Position numbers and translations under genes: made by a program. From NCBI GenBank assembly GCA_902795095.1, contig CADBKB010000017.1, positions 1 through 18,314 on the forward strand: a stretch of 18,314 nt of DNA, written 5' to 3'. Below, piece by piece: positions 17,175 to 18,314 of the stretch. Source of the stretch: Oscillospiraceae bacterium (GTDB lineage Bacteria > Bacillota_A > Clostridia > Oscillospirales > Oscillospiraceae). Below the pieces are notes generated by a model. That model did no database searches. It saw only the letters and a program-made list of their open reading frames with translations, and had not been told where the DNA came from. The stretch's first letter is position 1, and every line of letters begins with the position of its first letter.

Positions 17175-17693
17175 TCATTCGGATTTCGGCGGCACATGGA
17201 CCCAGATCAGGTCCACCCCGGAATAGCTCAGATAGAACGCCAGAGCCTCGTTGCTGTTCTCCAGAAGACCGGGCACAGGCACCGGATCGCCGGTGTTGCC
17301 GCTGCGGAACTCCGCGGAGACGTTGTCGCCCTGGACCTCGATGATGCGGCCGGCGCCGCTGGAGGAGCCGATGGTCCAGAACAGCAGACCGTCGGCGCCG
17401 ATCTCCATGCTGCCGCCGAGCTCCTTCACACCGGGGAAGGTCTTCTCGGTCAGCTCGGTGTCGTTGCTGTCCACCAGGATCCAGGAGCCCACCATCTCGG
17501 CGGGGAAGGGCTCGGTTTCCTCCGGCGTCTCGGCGGGTGCCTCGGCGGGCGCCTCCTCCGGCGCTTCGGCGGGATCCTCGGGTGCGGCTGCCGGCGCGGG
17601 GGCGGCGTCCGGCTCCGGTTCGGCCTTTGACCTGCAGGCGCTCAGCGACGCCAGAAGCAGCAAAGCAAGCAGCAGGGCGATGATTCGTTTCAT
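17175..17693 (-). CDS. Small secreted lipoprotein of unknown function
   Basis: 172 residues. A lipoprotein signal peptide (MKRIIALLLALLLLASLSAC) has a lipobox LSAC with lipidated Cys20, predicting anchoring to the outer face of the membrane. Residues 25-65 form a Pro/Ala/Glu-rich linker of APAEAPEE-like repeats. Residues 66-172 are a compact domain beginning MVGSWILVDSN and ending in WVHVPPKSE, with alternating hydrophobic pattern and several Gly/Trp, suggestive of a small beta-barrel (lipocalin-like) fold; this is a pattern judgement only. Start ATG 17693 is preceded on the minus strand by AAGGAGG. It lies 31 bp downstream of the CapA-like gene and is probably co-transcribed with it, then ends at the shared terminator. 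Confidence 0.85.
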   Translation of the reverse strand: MKRIIALLLALLLLASLSACRSKAEPEPDAAPAPAAAPEDPAEAPEEAPAEAPAETPEETEPFPAEMVGSWILVDSNDTELTEKTFPGVKELGGSMEIGADGLLFWTIGSSSGAGRIIEVQGDNVSAEFRSGNTGDPVPVPGLLENSNEALAFYLSYSGVDLIWVHVPPKSE

Positions 17694-17724
17694 GGGTATT
17701 CCTCCTTACAGGTGATCCGGCGGA

Positions 17725-18314
17725 TCATTCCTCCTCCGGGGCCTGATCCGGCGCCGGAGGGGCGATGCTGGCCTCGAAGGCGGTCAGCTCATCGGCCAGG
17801 CGGGTGTAGATCTCTTCGGGGACGCGGTAGACATAATTCTGCTCATACAGGGCCATGGCGTTTTCAATGCCCAGCACCTGGTAGCGGTTTGGCTCCGTGG
17901 GGCCGAAATCGGCGCAGTAGACCGGCGTGTAGCTGCAGTCGGAGAGCATGGTCCGGCCGGTGCGGTTGTTGCGGGTAAAGGTGAGCTTCAGGATGGCGCT
18001 GGTCTGGGCGCCGGGCTTGGAGGAGTCGGTGTAGAAATCGCCCAGATCATAGGCGGTGACCACGTCCTTCTCCACCCCGTCGGCCAGGGTGACGGTTTTT
18101 TCCTCGATGGGGCCCACCATGTGGGAATGGGTGCCGATGATGGCGTCGGCGCCGTTGCTGTAGAGCAGATCCACCAGCTCCTGCTGGGTATCGCTGATGT
18201 CCCGGCTGTACTCGCTGCCCCAGTGCAGCAGCACGATGATGACGTCGGGGTCCTGCTTCCCGGCGGCGTCCATGACGGCGGTGATCCCTTCAACGTCGAG
18301 CTCGGAATAGTTCG
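17725..18314 (-). CDS. CapA-family (poly-gamma-glutamate capsule synthesis-like) metallophosphatase-fold protein, partial
   Basis: About 195 C-terminal residues are visible; the frame stays open to the right edge (…NYSELDVEGITAVMDAAG…), so the ATG at 18273 is internal, not the start. Motifs VIIVLLHWGSEYS and ADAIIGTHSHMVGPIE match the CapA/PGA_cap family, whose fold is calcineurin-like; the THSH histidines are the likely metal ligands. The C-terminus is a short Pro/Glu-rich tail (APPAPDQAPEEE). Family members are tied to poly-gamma-glutamate synthesis, but many Clostridia carry stand-alone copies of unknown role, and no capB, capC or other capsule gene is visible here. A secreted or membrane location cannot be judged because the N-terminus is outside the window. 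The lipoprotein gene follows 31 bp later on the same strand. Confidence 0.85.
   Translation of the reverse strand, partial: NYSELDVEGITAVMDAAGKQDPDVIIVLLHWGSEYSRDISDTQQELVDLLYSNGADAIIGTHSHMVGPIEEKTVTLADGVEKDVVTAYDLGDFYTDSSKPGAQTSAILKLTFTRNNRTGRTMLSDCSYTPVYCADFGPTEPNRYQVLGIENAMALYEQNYVYRVPEEIYTRLADELTAFEASIAPPAPDQAPEEE

Overview
The window looks like a chromosomal segment of a high-G+C, low-oxygen Firmicute, most likely a gut Clostridia of the Oscillospiraceae/Ruminococcaceae type. The evidence is the classical Firmicutes orders glmU-prs-pth-mfd and lepA-hemW, strong Gram-positive Shine-Dalgarno sequences, TATAAT-type sigma-A promoters, two TTG starts, a lipoprotein, a VanW-domain protein, and a secreted CotH protein with Cys-rich repeats of the kind common in gut Clostridia. 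The family assignment is inference; no rRNA or other phylogenetic marker was searched.

Layout. (1) 1-2762, minus: a large secreted CotH-family protein, cut by the left edge, ending in about 2.2 copies of a 162-165-residue composite repeat. (2) 2763-3126: a divergent intergenic region with a promoter facing each way. (3) 3127-4179, plus: a soluble PAS/histidine-kinase-like protein with degenerate phosphoacceptor and ATP-lid motifs. (4) 4333-10714, plus: the glmU-prs-pth-mfd block. The gene in the glmU slot keeps the GlmU architecture but has lost the visible catalytic residues of both halves. prs, pth and mfd look intact. (5) 10893/10932-13262, plus: a single-pass membrane protein with a Lys-rich cytoplasmic repeat, a YoaR-type peptidoglycan-binding-like region with an acidic insert, a VanW domain and 15 PEPQ repeats. 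(6) 13392-16471, plus: lepA-hemW under one promoter. (7) 16549-17103, plus: a CDP-alcohol phosphatidyltransferase with its own perfect consensus promoter. (8) 17175-18314, minus: a CapA-like gene (cut by the right edge) followed by a small lipoprotein, converging on a shared terminator.

Functionally the core is housekeeping: PRPP synthesis, peptidyl-tRNA recycling, transcription-coupled repair, translation GTPase, heme chaperone and phospholipid head-group transfer. Envelope genes lie around it (CotH, VanW, CapA-like, lipoprotein). I see no mobile element, CRISPR array, tRNA or rRNA, and no convincing defence or biosynthetic cluster. The best candidates for something undescribed are the GlmU-derived apparent pseudoenzyme in the operon's glmU slot, the adjacent degenerate kinase, the possible ATC start of the VanW gene, and the CotH protein's repeat architecture.
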